Shown piece by piece: positions 32,475 through 42,151 of a stretch of 64,000 bases of DNA. The translations under genes and the position numbers were made by a program. The notes under the pieces are model-generated. The model did not search any database. It was given only the letters and a program-made list of their open reading frames with translations, and was not told the origin of the DNA. Origin of the DNA: Ustilago trichophora (Eukaryota; Basidiomycota; Ustilaginomycetes; Ustilaginales; Ustilaginaceae); the NCBI GenBank assembly GCA_900323505.1, contig OOIN01000043.1:186001-250000 (forward strand), in the 5' to 3' direction. Within the stretch, counting starts at the first letter, position 1, and every line of letters begins with the position of its first letter.

Positions 32475-35400
32475 ATGAACCCGACACATCCGGATCAAAA
32501 GGGCGACCTTCAACCCACCGCGATCAAACCCATGTCGGCAGAGGACAGCACCGGACCGCAGTGTCAAGTAGACAGCCAAGCTCATGATAGGGAGGTGGTC
32601 TCTACATTTGGAATTCCACATGATGGCCAGGATGTCGATGGCGGCAAAGTGGCCGCCACGTTTGTTGTTCCCTCCCCCAACGGTGCATCTGATACCACCG
32701 GCAATTCTGACAGCACAGATGCAACTGTAGCGCCCCGCATCCCACCCAATGATGCTGTGACTGCATCGTCCATGGACTCTGCAGACCATAGGGATCCAAG
32801 CAGACATCCAGCCAACCACGCACACGCACAGGTCGCACCACAGGAGAGTCAAACGGCACCCAAAGAGGTCCGTGCTGTTCCCAACATCAAAACTGCCAAC
32901 ACCATCCCCGACCCAGCTGTCTCGTTGTCCGCCTCCAGGCCCAACATGCTTCCACCGCCACGCCCAAGCATGGCCGCCTCCTCATTCATCAATCCCACGC
33001 CTACTTTGACTCCTGGCTCAACATGGGGTCCAACCGCTGCCTCTGCCGCTGCCGCACGTGCCGAAGCAGCTGAACCAGGAAGGATTGGCGACCTCAAACG
33101 CTTTACTCTATGGGAGACCAAGACGCGCTTCTATCTCGTCGCCTACAACACCAGTCAGACCCGCTTTCGTATTCTCAAGGTCGACCGTACGCCGCCCAGC
33201 GCAAGCGTGCCATCAAAGGCAAATGCAGAATGCGACAAGGCTCGTGACACGAACGCAAACACAAGCAGTGCAGCCACGTCAGTCCAGGCCACAGTCTTGG
33301 CCGACACGGCGTCTTACATCTCGACAGCTGGTCCATCCTCCAAGCCCAGTGACACGAAAGGAGATGCTACCAGAGGAGGCAAAGGCAGCTCCGTGGCAAA
33401 TGCAGCCGACTGCTCAGTCCGTGGCCAGCGTTATCTCTCGCTCGATGACCCACAGATCTGCAGGCTCAACCGAAGAATGCTCGATGCCAAGCAAGTGCCT
33501 CGCGAGTCTGGCGTGGGAACAAGCTCTGCTGCCGCAGGGAGCTCAATCAAGGCAACCGCCACCAGTGCGTCTTCCAAGGTTTCCACCGCCTCGGGCTCAG
33601 CTGCCGATGCAAAGGCCAATGCCATGGGCACTGCTTCAACATTGAAGCCGGCAGAAGCAGCTACAGCTTCGAAAGCTGCCGGCTCTTCGGCCCAAAATGG
33701 CTTAGCAGAATGGGAACTCAATGTGACCTCAGACCGCGTCGTCTACTCGCGCACTCAGGTAGCAGAACTCCTTGAGATGATCCGGGAAGGCAACCGCGCA
33801 ACCGGCGGCCTTCACGAAGTCGGCCGTTTTTTTGGCATCGTTGGCTTCATTCGCTTCACCAGCACATACTACATGGTGCTCATCAGTCGCCGCAGTGTCG
33901 TTGCTTTGATCGGCGGACACTACATATACCACTGCGATGAGACTGTCATCCTACCAGTGTGCCATCAGTCCGTCCTCGCGTCGCTTCCAGGGCGAACGAA
34001 AATGATGGAGCAAGAAGAAGCTCGACTCCTCCACCTCTTCAAGCAGGTCGACTTGAGCAAAAACTTCTACTTCAGCTACACCTATGACCTGACCAAGACA
34101 CTCCAGGACAACCTCACTTCAACTCCAGGGGATCCTCTTGACCAAGCCAGTTCGGTCTCACCCTCAAAGCAGCCCCTCACAGCGTGGGGATACAATGAGA
34201 AGTTCATTTGGAATCACCACCTTCTCCTTCCAGCGTTCGCCGCCTCGGAACACCTTCAACCTCATGAGGATCCTAGGAACGAGTGGGTCTTGCCACTCGT
34301 ATATGGCTTCGTCGATCAGGCCAAGTTGAGTGTGCTGAATCGTACAGTGTACACGACTTTGATCGCTAGGAGATCACGCCACTTTGCAGGCGCACGTTTC
34401 CTCAAACGCGGTATCAACGAGCGAGGTCATGTGGCCAATGATGTCGAGACTGAGCAAATCGTCAGCGAAGCCCTCACCACGCCCTTCTTCGCTCCAGGGC
34501 GCAAGCAGTTCGAACCTAGGGATCGGCACGCACGATTCGCTTCGGGTGGACTGAGAGGTGGTCCTGATTTGATCCGCGCCAGTAGGTTACGCGAGAAGCC
34601 GATCTTTCAACCGCCATCATCGACAGCTGCGGACCAGACAAATACAAAAGGATCCAGGCAATCCCACAAAGAGGAAGACGATGACGACTTTGACGATTTG
34701 CCACTCGACGCCTCGCCTCGATACACCTCCTATGTCATGGTGAGAGGCAGTATCCCCGTCTATTGGACACAGGATTCTACCAACATGTCGCCACGTCCTC
34801 CGATCGAGATCTCCCTGGTAGACCCTTACTATTCGGCCGCAGCGCTCCATTTCGACGAGCTCTTCCATCGCTATGGAACCCCAGTGATCGTGCTCAATCT
34901 GATCAAGAGCAAGGAGAAGCAGGAGCGAGAGGTGAAGCTCCTACGAACGTTCGGAGAGTGTATCACCTACCTCAACCAGTTCTTGCCGACAGACAAGAAG
35001 ATTCGATACATTGCCTGGGACATGAGTCGAGCCAGCAAGTCTCACGACCAAGACGTCATCGGTATTTTGGAGGACATTGCACAAGAGACCCTCGAGACGA
35101 CGCACTTCTTCCATTCTGGCCCTGAACCTAGCGCCGTTCGGCCGCAACCAAGTACCCGCAACGCGGCACAAACCGCAGAGAATGACCATGCAGCCGCTGG
35201 TGTGCGCCATGGTAACTGGAAGGCGACGTCAAGGGACAGACGCGGATGCCCCGTACGCCGGGAGACAATCCTGCTCCAAGAAGGTGTAGCCAGAGTTAAT
35301 TGCGTCGATTGCCTTGACAGGACCAACGCTGCCCAGTTTGTGATCGGCAAAGCAGCTTTCGGACATCAGTTGCATGCACTCGGGCTGCTCGATGACCCCT

Positions 35401-37157
35401 CGCTGCCTTTCGATTCGGATGCCGTCAACATGCTGACAGAAATGTACCACGATCTTGGCGACACGATTGCCATGCAATACGGAGGCTCTGCCCTGGCCCA
35501 CACCACCGACACATACCGAAAGATCAACCAATGGACCTCGCATTCGCGCGACGTGCTGGAGAGCATGAAGCGATACTATGCGAACTCTTTCGCAGACGCC
35601 GACAAGCAAGCGGCGATCAACTTGTTCCTCGGCGTAGATCCGATGGCGCCAGACTTTTCGCCACATGTCTTCCCAGAGACCATACAGGTGCCCACAGCGA
35701 CCAAGAGCGGTAGGGAACCGTCCACGAAAGCGGTGCGCGCGGTTCCATTCAGGCCGCACTACCAGCATTGGTTCGACCCTCTTCACTTGAAGCCGCGTGG
35801 CTCGATAGAGAGCCGCCAGCGCAGACTCAAGGAAGTCGCCAATGCAGATGCAGGCTTTTGGGCCGAGTATTACCGTCCGAGTCTCTTCACCGATTTAAAC
35901 CGCCACCACGCTTTCAAGATGACCGCTGTGCATCAGTACTCGCACCTCCATGGTGGAGTTTCGCACTCCTCAGGAGGGCTTGGTATGCCTCACAGTCAGT
36001 CGGCAGGTGCTTTGAGCATGTACTCGACGCAGATTGGCGGCACCGCCGATCTTCAACGCCACGTCCGCTCTGGCTCCATCACAAGCCTTTCTTCCGCAAC
36101 CCTGAACCCGATGCAAGCTGAAGTGATGGTCGAGTATCCAAGTCCGTTCAAGCCTCGTGGTGGTGCAGCTGACTCGGCCTACAGAAGCTCGCAACAGCAC
36201 GGACGGCGCTCACTGGAGGATGCTCGCAGTTTCACGACGCAGACCTCGACGACGATGGTGAACGACCCTCGCAGCCCTGTGTCTCCGCGAAGTGGGCAGC
36301 ATTTTTCTTCCTCGCCTGCCGCTTCGACGAGTGCCCTGCCACCCTCGAAGGCAATTATTGGTGGTGTAAGACGATGGATTTCGATCAACAGGCCAGGTGG
36401 CTCGCCTCGTCTTGGAGGCATGCGCAAGTCTAGCAAGCGTTACAGCATGGCATCTTCGGAAGGCGGGGACGGTGAACATGGCGATACGAGGCGTGGAGAC
36501 GCTGCTACACCCAACCGTAGCGCTGCTGGACCTGTTGGATCTACTTTGACCTCAGCCAGTGCTGCAGGCGGTTTCGACCCGCACACGTTCAACTTTGCTG
36601 GTCGCTGGCAGACAGTCAACCCAGTCGGTCCTGCTGTTGCCGGATCCAACGTAGCCATCGAAACCGCCCTGAACAAGGCGTGCAATCCACACATCTCTGA
36701 AGAGGAAGAATCCGAGTATGCGTTCTACACGACGCAATTCCTCGACGAGCACGCACGGCCGAACGACGAAAGCGATGCCAACGACGATGCCCAACCCGCC
36801 GGCCAGATCAGGCAAACGCGACCAACAAGCGCAGCCTTGACCGACCACCATCTGATCGACGAAAAAGACATTCAGATCTACGAAGAAGGAGTAGCGGTCA
36901 GCGACGGCAAGCCAACGGCGGTGGACAGATTCGTGCGATACTCGACGATCGATCCGGTGCTAGTGTCGCACGCAAATGCGATCAGTCAGCTCGCGTTCTC
37001 AGTGGCCAACAACTCGACGGTGACGATGACTGGTGCGGGTACGGTAGGGGGCGGTACGGCTTCGATGTTGACGGCGGGTGTGGCTGCATCAGAGGCCAAG
37101 GTGAGGGCTTATAGCTCGTGGCTCTCTTTAGGTCAGACCAAGCTGGCCAGCTTTTGA
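32475..37157 (+). CDS. FIG4: Phosphatidylinositol 3,5-bisphosphate 5-phosphatase Fig4 (Sac domain)
   Basis: Intronless, 1560 residues. The Sac phosphatase domain opens with RFTLWETKTRFYLVAYN and includes RFFGIVGFIRFTSTYYMVLI, YTYDLTKTLQDN and the CX5R active site RVNCVDCLDRTN (Cys943, Arg949). The Fig4-type C-terminal part has SIESRQRRLKEV and FWAEYYRPSLFTDLNR. Fig4 works with Vac14 and the kinase Fab1 at vacuole/endosome membranes to turn over PI(3,5)P2. The protein is much longer than the yeast one (about 880): it carries an N-terminal disordered extension, an Ala/Ser/Thr-rich insert between the first Sac strand and the core (about residues 250-410), and a long Ser-rich C-terminus. The ATG at 32475 is the first true in-frame ATG; 32532 is an alternative. 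Confidence 0.94.
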   Translation: MNPTHPDQKGDLQPTAIKPMSAEDSTGPQCQVDSQAHDREVVSTFGIPHDGQDVDGGKVAATFVVPSPNGASDTTGNSDSTDATVAPRIPPNDAVTASSMDSADHRDPSRHPANHAHAQVAPQESQTAPKEVRAVPNIKTANTIPDPAVSLSASRPNMLPPPRPSMAASSFINPTPTLTPGSTWGPTAASAAAARAEAAEPGRIGDLKRFTLWETKTRFYLVAYNTSQTRFRILKVDRTPPSASVPSKANAECDKARDTNANTSSAATSVQATVLADTASYISTAGPSSKPSDTKGDATRGGKGSSVANAADCSVRGQRYLSLDDPQICRLNRRMLDAKQVPRESGVGTSSAAAGSSIKATATSASSKVSTASGSAADAKANAMGTASTLKPAEAATASKAAGSSAQNGLAEWELNVTSDRVVYSRTQVAELLEMIREGNRATGGLHEVGRFFGIVGFIRFTSTYYMVLISRRSVVALIGGHYIYHCDETVILPVCHQSVLASLPGRTKMMEQEEARLLHLFKQVDLSKNFYFSYTYDLTKTLQDNLTSTPGDPLDQASSVSPSKQPLTAWGYNEKFIWNHHLLLPAFAASEHLQPHEDPRNEWVLPLVYGFVDQAKLSVLNRTVYTTLIARRSRHFAGARFLKRGINERGHVANDVETEQIVSEALTTPFFAPGRKQFEPRDRHARFASGGLRGGPDLIRASRLREKPIFQPPSSTAADQTNTKGSRQSHKEEDDDDFDDLPLDASPRYTSYVMVRGSIPVYWTQDSTNMSPRPPIEISLVDPYYSAAALHFDELFHRYGTPVIVLNLIKSKEKQEREVKLLRTFGECITYLNQFLPTDKKIRYIAWDMSRASKSHDQDVIGILEDIAQETLETTHFFHSGPEPSAVRPQPSTRNAAQTAENDHAAAGVRHGNWKATSRDRRGCPVRRETILLQEGVARVNCVDCLDRTNAAQFVIGKAAFGHQLHALGLLDDPSLPFDSDAVNMLTEMYHDLGDTIAMQYGGSALAHTTDTYRKINQWTSHSRDVLESMKRYYANSFADADKQAAINLFLGVDPMAPDFSPHVFPETIQVPTATKSGREPSTKAVRAVPFRPHYQHWFDPLHLKPRGSIESRQRRLKEVANADAGFWAEYYRPSLFTDLNRHHAFKMTAVHQYSHLHGGVSHSSGGLGMPHSQSAGALSMYSTQIGGTADLQRHVRSGSITSLSSATLNPMQAEVMVEYPSPFKPRGGAADSAYRSSQQHGRRSLEDARSFTTQTSTTMVNDPRSPVSPRSGQHFSSSPAASTSALPPSKAIIGGVRRWISINRPGGSPRLGGMRKSSKRYSMASSEGGDGEHGDTRRGDAATPNRSAAGPVGSTLTSASAAGGFDPHTFNFAGRWQTVNPVGPAVAGSNVAIETALNKACNPHISEEEESEYAFYTTQFLDEHARPNDESDANDDAQPAGQIRQTRPTSAALTDHHLIDEKDIQIYEEGVAVSDGKPTAVDRFVRYSTIDPVLVSHANAISQLAFSVANNSTVTMTGAGTVGGGTASMLTAGVAASEAKVRAYSSWLSLGQTKLASF

Positions 37158-37394
37158 GTTGGGTGCGGGATGCTGTAGGATGCTATGGACACTTGGCACA
37201 AAAAGGTAGCAGCTGAGGAAATTGCGATGAGATGCCGCTGGTGATGATGTGTGGAAATGTTTGTGTTGAAGTACAGATGAAGATACAAGTACATAAGATG
37301 GGTGTTGGGAAAGAAGCGAGCTTTCGAGCAAAGCGGATTGTGCTCGAGGGTATTATTGTTTTTCTGCTGAAAGCAAAGGTTGAGGTGTGGTGCG

Positions 37395-38111
37395 TTACTT
37401 GAACATGACCTGAATGGAGAAAGTTTTTCCATCAGGATCATAGTGGCTCCAAGTTGAAGGTTCTGGTCTTGGTTTTGAGCCAGGTGCCGAAGAAGTGACC
37501 AAGCCCGTATCTCTCCTATCGATCTCTCTACTCTGCAATTTGAAAGCGATGGTCTCGTATGGTTCCGCAGCGATCAGCAGATACTGATGATTCTTATCCG
37601 GCGTTTCGACCTTCTGCTCAAAAGCACCCATGAATCTATGCATCGGTACTACACCATCCTTGATCTCTGGTAGAGAAACTTGAAACAACAATCCCAACCT
37701 TCCTCCTCCTTGACCACCGTCCACGACGGGTTCTCTTACCTTGGTGACCTTGAATCCAGGTCTTCCGATTTTGACAAATTGCTTTTTGGGGACGACTTCT
37801 GCAGCCGAGGCGGTGAGAAGTTTGTTGGAATCGTAGGCGTTTTCTTTCGCTTCTCTCGCTGCTCTTCGTGCGAGATTCGTCTGGTGCTTCTTGCCTTGGG
37901 TGTGCGCGAGATAGCTGCCTTCGTTGGTATGCAACGTGAGACAGAGGCGACATTCCAGCCCACCCAAGTGGTTTTTGAGCAGGTAGGGATCTTTGGCGAG
38001 ATCGATGGTTTCGAGTGCAAGTTTGCGGAGTCGATCCCGACGATCGACGTTGCTCTCGGAACTGCCGGCTATGCCCGCGCCTTTATTGCCTGCTCGGGAG
38101 GAGAAGTCCAT
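37395..38111 (-). CDS. PRP11: Splicing factor 3a subunit 2 (SF3a66/Prp11)
   Basis: Intronless, 238 residues. U2 snRNP component of the SF3a complex, needed for prespliceosome assembly. The N-terminus MDFSSRAGNKGAGIAGSSES is the family signature. A matrin/U1-type C2H2 zinc finger spans about residues 54-79 (CRLC...HTQGKKH). It is followed by RRAAREAKE and the C-terminal domain GRPGFKVTKVREP, LLFQVSLPEIKDGVVPMHRFMGAFEQ and WSHYDPDGKTFSIQVMFK, all conserved. Length matches fungal orthologues (the proline-rich animal tail is absent). It converges on FIG4 with a 237-base spacer and diverges from the proteasome gene. Confidence 0.96.
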   Translation of the reverse strand: MDFSSRAGNKGAGIAGSSESNVDRRDRLRKLALETIDLAKDPYLLKNHLGGLECRLCLTLHTNEGSYLAHTQGKKHQTNLARRAAREAKENAYDSNKLLTASAAEVVPKKQFVKIGRPGFKVTKVREPVVDGGQGGGRLGLLFQVSLPEIKDGVVPMHRFMGAFEQKVETPDKNHQYLLIAAEPYETIAFKLQSREIDRRDTGLVTSSAPGSKPRPEPSTWSHYDPDGKTFSIQVMFK

Positions 38112-38695
38112 CTTGAGGAACGTGATTCAGTGGAAGAGAGAGTGGACTCGTTCGATGTTCGTCGTGTTCGGTGATGACTGAGGGGTGCGAGAGGCGTGTG
38201 ATGATGTGATCTGTGAAGAAGAGGGAAGCTTGGCGATCTTCGGAGCCGTCTGTGGCCGTTTTGCGAGGATGGATGTCAGGTTGGGAAGGAAGGATCGAGG
38301 AAGTTGGGGAGCTATCAAAGTTGTGGTGTTGGCTGTTCCGATGTCCGAACTTTCGAAAAAAAATGGAAACAAAATGTTATGCCGGCTTCGATAACAAGCA
38401 CAAGTATGCCATCACGTGCATCTGAGCTGTGTCAATTTTGGACGATCACTCCACATCAACGCAGTCCAGAGCCTCGAAACGCGTTCTCTCAGCCACGCAA
38501 GCCCAGAGAAAGCGCTTGAGCCACCTCTATGCACACACACACACACACACTCTCTCTCTCTCTATCGAGAAGATCACATCATCACATTCTCTGTCTCCAC
38601 CATCTCCTCTCATCATTCATTACCAGCCGTGTACGTGCTTCCATCACCAATCATACTTTTAAGCACCGACGGCGTGTAGCGCACACATCGACAAC
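38112..38695. promoter_or_regulatory. Divergent promoter PRP11 / PRE4 with CA/TC repeat
   Basis: Shared upstream region of 584 bases. A (CA)n run (38532-38550) continues directly into (TC)n (38550-38563) about 130-160 bases before the PRE4 start, probably in its leader. Confidence 0.6.
38532..38563 (+). repeat. Compound (CA)n(TC)n microsatellite
   Basis: Ten or so CA units followed by seven TC units in the probable leader of the proteasome gene. Confidence 0.9.
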
Positions 38696-39496
38696 ATGAT
38701 CAACTTCCACCCCGGCCAGACGTGGTCTTCGAACCCGAACCAGACCTATGCCAACATGGGCACTCCTTCCTTCAGCTCCGCCGCTGCCTCTTCTTCATCA
38801 GACCCTACTTCGCACACCACGCAACCCATCGTCACAGGAACCTCAGTTCTCGGTCTCAAGTACAAGGATGGCATTATGCTTGCCACCGACACTCTGGCAT
38901 CCTACGGTTCTCTGGCCCGATTCATGGACATTACGCGAATCTCTCAGTTTGGCCAAAACACCTTGATCGGTGCCAGCGGCGACATGAGCGACTGGCAATA
39001 CGCCCAACACATGCTGAACAAGCTCATCACCTCTGAAGATGTTGCTGCTGATGGCCATGCTTTGACACCCACCCAGATCTACGCCTACCTCGCCCGCGTC
39101 ATGTACAAGAGGAGAAGCGATATCAACCCGCTCTGGAACTCGTTTGTGCTCGGCGGCGTCGATCCCAAGGACGGCACCCCTTTCCTCGGATATGTGGATC
39201 TTCTCGGAACCACCTTCACCAGCAGCACCATCGCCACCGGTTTCGGAATGCACCTCGCCCAACCACTGCTGAGAAAGATGGTGGAAGGAAGGGAGGATAC
39301 GCTGGAGGAGGCAGAGGCAAAAGAGATTATGGAGAACTGCATGAAGGTTCTCTTCTACAGAGATGCAAGGTCGTTGAACAGGTTTAGGGTGGCAAAGGTT
39401 ACAAGGGAGGGTTGTGAGATTTCGGAACCGTACAGCGTACCTACTTCGTGGGGCTTTGCTGAGATGTTGCGCGGATATGGCCCTCAGACGCAGTAA
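38696..39496 (+). CDS. PRE4: 20S proteasome subunit beta-7 (Pre4/PSMB4)
   Basis: Intronless, 266 residues. Structural, non-catalytic beta subunit of the 20S core. The propeptide (about 40 residues, Ser/Ala-rich) is followed by TTQPIVTGTSVLGLKYKDG, which aligns with the mature N-terminus of yeast Pre4. Further family segments are DTLASYGSLARFMDITRISQ, GASGDMSDWQYAQHML, NPLWNSFVLGGVDPKDGTPFLGYVDLLGTTF and the C-terminal extension. The ATG at 38696 matches the expected propeptide length. Confidence 0.96.
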   Translation: MINFHPGQTWSSNPNQTYANMGTPSFSSAAASSSSDPTSHTTQPIVTGTSVLGLKYKDGIMLATDTLASYGSLARFMDITRISQFGQNTLIGASGDMSDWQYAQHMLNKLITSEDVAADGHALTPTQIYAYLARVMYKRRSDINPLWNSFVLGGVDPKDGTPFLGYVDLLGTTFTSSTIATGFGMHLAQPLLRKMVEGREDTLEEAEAKEIMENCMKVLFYRDARSLNRFRVAKVTREGCEISEPYSVPTSWGFAEMLRGYGPQTQ

Positions 39497-40918
39497 ATGA
39501 TGGGGAGAGCCTCACAAATTCAAACTCACGCCTTCTCATATTCAGTTTTCCATGCATGTACCAATATACGACTCGTTTTTTTCTTTGTTGCCCAGTTCCG
39601 GCTGATGTGGAGCCGATGTTGAGCCGATGCTAGAGAATGTGGGCGGTCAGGATCTCGATGAGGGGCATGGATAGGGCGAAGCGGCGTGGATTCAGCTCGG
39701 TAAGGTGGAATTGCATGTGGATGCTCAGTAGAGGAATGACTTCGGCTTGAGATTGCTTCTGGACGGTCCCACTTGCTCTGAATGGTTCGTATATCCGACC
39801 GAACGTTTGTTGGCGGGATCCGAGCGTTGAGGTTCCGAGATGAGCCGAATCTGAGCTAGACGTCGGACTCTGGCGAGCAAGCCAATCAAACGGACGATTT
39901 GGCAAAGCTTGATGGGGGAAGAGTATGTGACATGGTGGGGCCAAAGCGAATGACGGCGTAGGGGTTGTGGGGTTTTGAGTTACAGCACCAGCCTAGACAC
40001 ACTGCGATCTAGCATTGCCTCTGGGGCGTTGAACCCATGCAATAAATTCTCCCGTCGAGGCCCGAACTGTGCTCTGTGGATACTTTACGTGACCACGCAG
40101 ACAAGCTTGACGTTTACCTGCGCCATGTGACGAGAGCACACAATTTTTGCCAAGAGCATACACGAAGAATTAAGGTTAGGTACAATCTCGGAAGATCCGC
40201 TCAAAGTTTGTCAGGAACTTGCTACAAATTTCGGATTCTGTTGATTCCTAGACTCGGAGCTTGGTCGGAATTCCTCCGCCCTTTGCGAGAAAGAGTGGTA
40301 CATAGCCCCACCATCCAAGTACTATACTCCTGGCTTTGGCTGTGCCGGTATGGTTCGCAAAAACTCATTTGGCCCTTTTTTCAGTACTGGTAAAGGGAAA
40401 ACCGAAGATCGAGAGGACAAGGGAAAAGGGAAAGGGAGAGGCGAGAGGCGAACCATGTTGTGGCGCCTCGATGTCGATCTGTTTAACAACAGTACGACTC
40501 GCCAATACGCCAAAGGCTACTTCGAGCGTTGGTCTTTGTTTTGTCAACCTGTTCCCGCAGAGCGGCAAATCGTGATACCTTCACAGTTCAGATTCCGAAC
40601 CAGCTCTACGGATGTCTCACGTACAAACTGGGTGGCGTGATCAAGCCAATCTCGGCCAACTCTCGCCAAGCGTTAACAAAGCACAACAGGTGGGACGGGA
40701 CAAAACCGCATTGTACGACAATGTTGAGTGGGGTTTCCAATCCTTCCGCCTTTGCATGTGTATCTCATGACCCTCGTTTTTAGGATGCTCCGACTAACAT
40801 GATTCAAAACGCCCTTCTTCTCCTTCTTTGTACCATGTCGCACAGGCTGTAATCACGCGTTGCACAAAACTTTGTTTTTTTTCTGTTTGTCTGTTCGGCA
40901 CTTGTCAAACCTGTCAAA

Positions 40919-40946
40919 TACTGTAGCATCCCTACAGTATACAGTA
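40919..40946. repeat. TACTGTA / TACAGTA cluster
   Basis: One TACTGTA (40919-40925) followed after seven bases by two adjoining TACAGTA copies, giving an imperfect inverted arrangement in a gene-free stretch. Confidence 0.85.
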
Positions 40947-41979
40947 CAGCAAGTTATCATCGGAGTTTCCTTCCGCTGCCCTGTCGACTCTCGGATAGGG
41001 GTGACGAAATGAAACGAGGCCAGACCGTCCGTTGAGCCCCACCAAGCCTTTTTTTTCATGTCGGAAGACGGTGCTTCATGTCGGTAGTCGCTGATGTGTA
41101 GTGCACGGCAGAAAAGAAAAGCTTTGTGTAATCATGCAAACACGCTCAGGGGCGATGTAACTTGCCGTACCACTTCGATTCGCACTCGCCGCACACTGGA
41201 GCTGCCGTCAGGAGGTCGAGCTTGCATAGGCAGTTCGCCGGTTGCTGGAGTAAAGTACCGAACATCCGCATCTCAGGGTCGAGACCAAGCGAAAGTAGCT
41301 CGTCGTCGATACGACCGTGACACACAACCCCACCCGGATTCCCCTCCGCTCTTTTTGTGACGATGGTCCCACTGCGGCATCTCTGCCCGGATTTTTTTAC
41401 CTCTTCGTCTTCGATCGTGACGAATCAGAAGAACGATTGGTCATCACTCTTTCTGACACCTTCTCGGGAGTCTCCGACCATCGTAACAGCCTTCCAGCGC
41501 TTGTCTCTAATCGATGTGACCACACAAGTCTCGCCAAGAAAGACTGGACCTTCTTCATCTCGTCATCACATCTGCCAACAAGCAGAGGCGAAAAGCCTCA
41601 TCCTCAACCTCATCTCTTGTGCAGATGACAAGTCAAGCGTAACGCAGACACACGAGATCTCATCCTGACCCGGATGCGGGTATTCAGCGGGACTTTTGCC
41701 CCTTTGATGAGGCTGGGCTGAGCGAATTTGGCCCCTCATCTTGCCGTTGCACGGTAACCCCACCCGGCGGGCTTGCTTTGTGTGGGCTCCGGATGGGGTG
41801 GGGTTCTCTGCCACCACTGCCATAGCGCAGTTGGGAAGAAGCACCACACGTAAGCGTCATCGGCCCACCCGGGCTGATGGGACCCTATCGGTGGCAGTGG
41901 CGTCGATACACAGCAGCACAATGTAAGGCTCAGTCGCATCCCATCTTCGAGGGTCGATTGGATGGGAGGAAGGAGAAGG

Positions 41980-41985
41980 TATAAG
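41980..41985 (+). promoter_or_regulatory. TATA-like box of the multicopper oxidase gene
   Basis: TATAAG at 41980, 172 bases before the chosen start. It sits immediately before the in-frame ATG at 41987; transcription starting downstream of it would leave that ATG out of the mRNA and favour the ATG at 42152. Confidence 0.4.
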
Positions 41986-42151
41986 AATGCCCTACTTAGC
42001 ATCCCATGTCGTCCCCCCCTCCTTATCCTCATCATCAGAGCTCGGCAATCACTCGCTAGAGCTTAACCTAACATCTCTCCTCCTCTTCATCAACCTCTTT
42101 CTCTCCTCTAGTCACCCACTCGGGACACTTTGTGGGGCTGAACCTTCCTGC

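Larger units (their letters stand above)
39497..42151. other. Long intergenic region upstream of the multicopper oxidase
   Basis: 2.65 kb with no recognisable gene. TACTGTA/TACAGTA elements cluster at 40919-40925, 40933-40939 and 40940-40946. The last 600 bases are the likely promoter and C/T-rich leader of the oxidase, with a TATA-like box at 41980. Small frames (for example 40336-40640) lack any conserved look. Confidence 0.5.

Noticed and set aside
41987..42151. N-terminal extension of the multicopper oxidase
   Set aside because: Starts immediately after a TATA-like box and would bury the signal peptide; ATG 42152 gives a canonical one.
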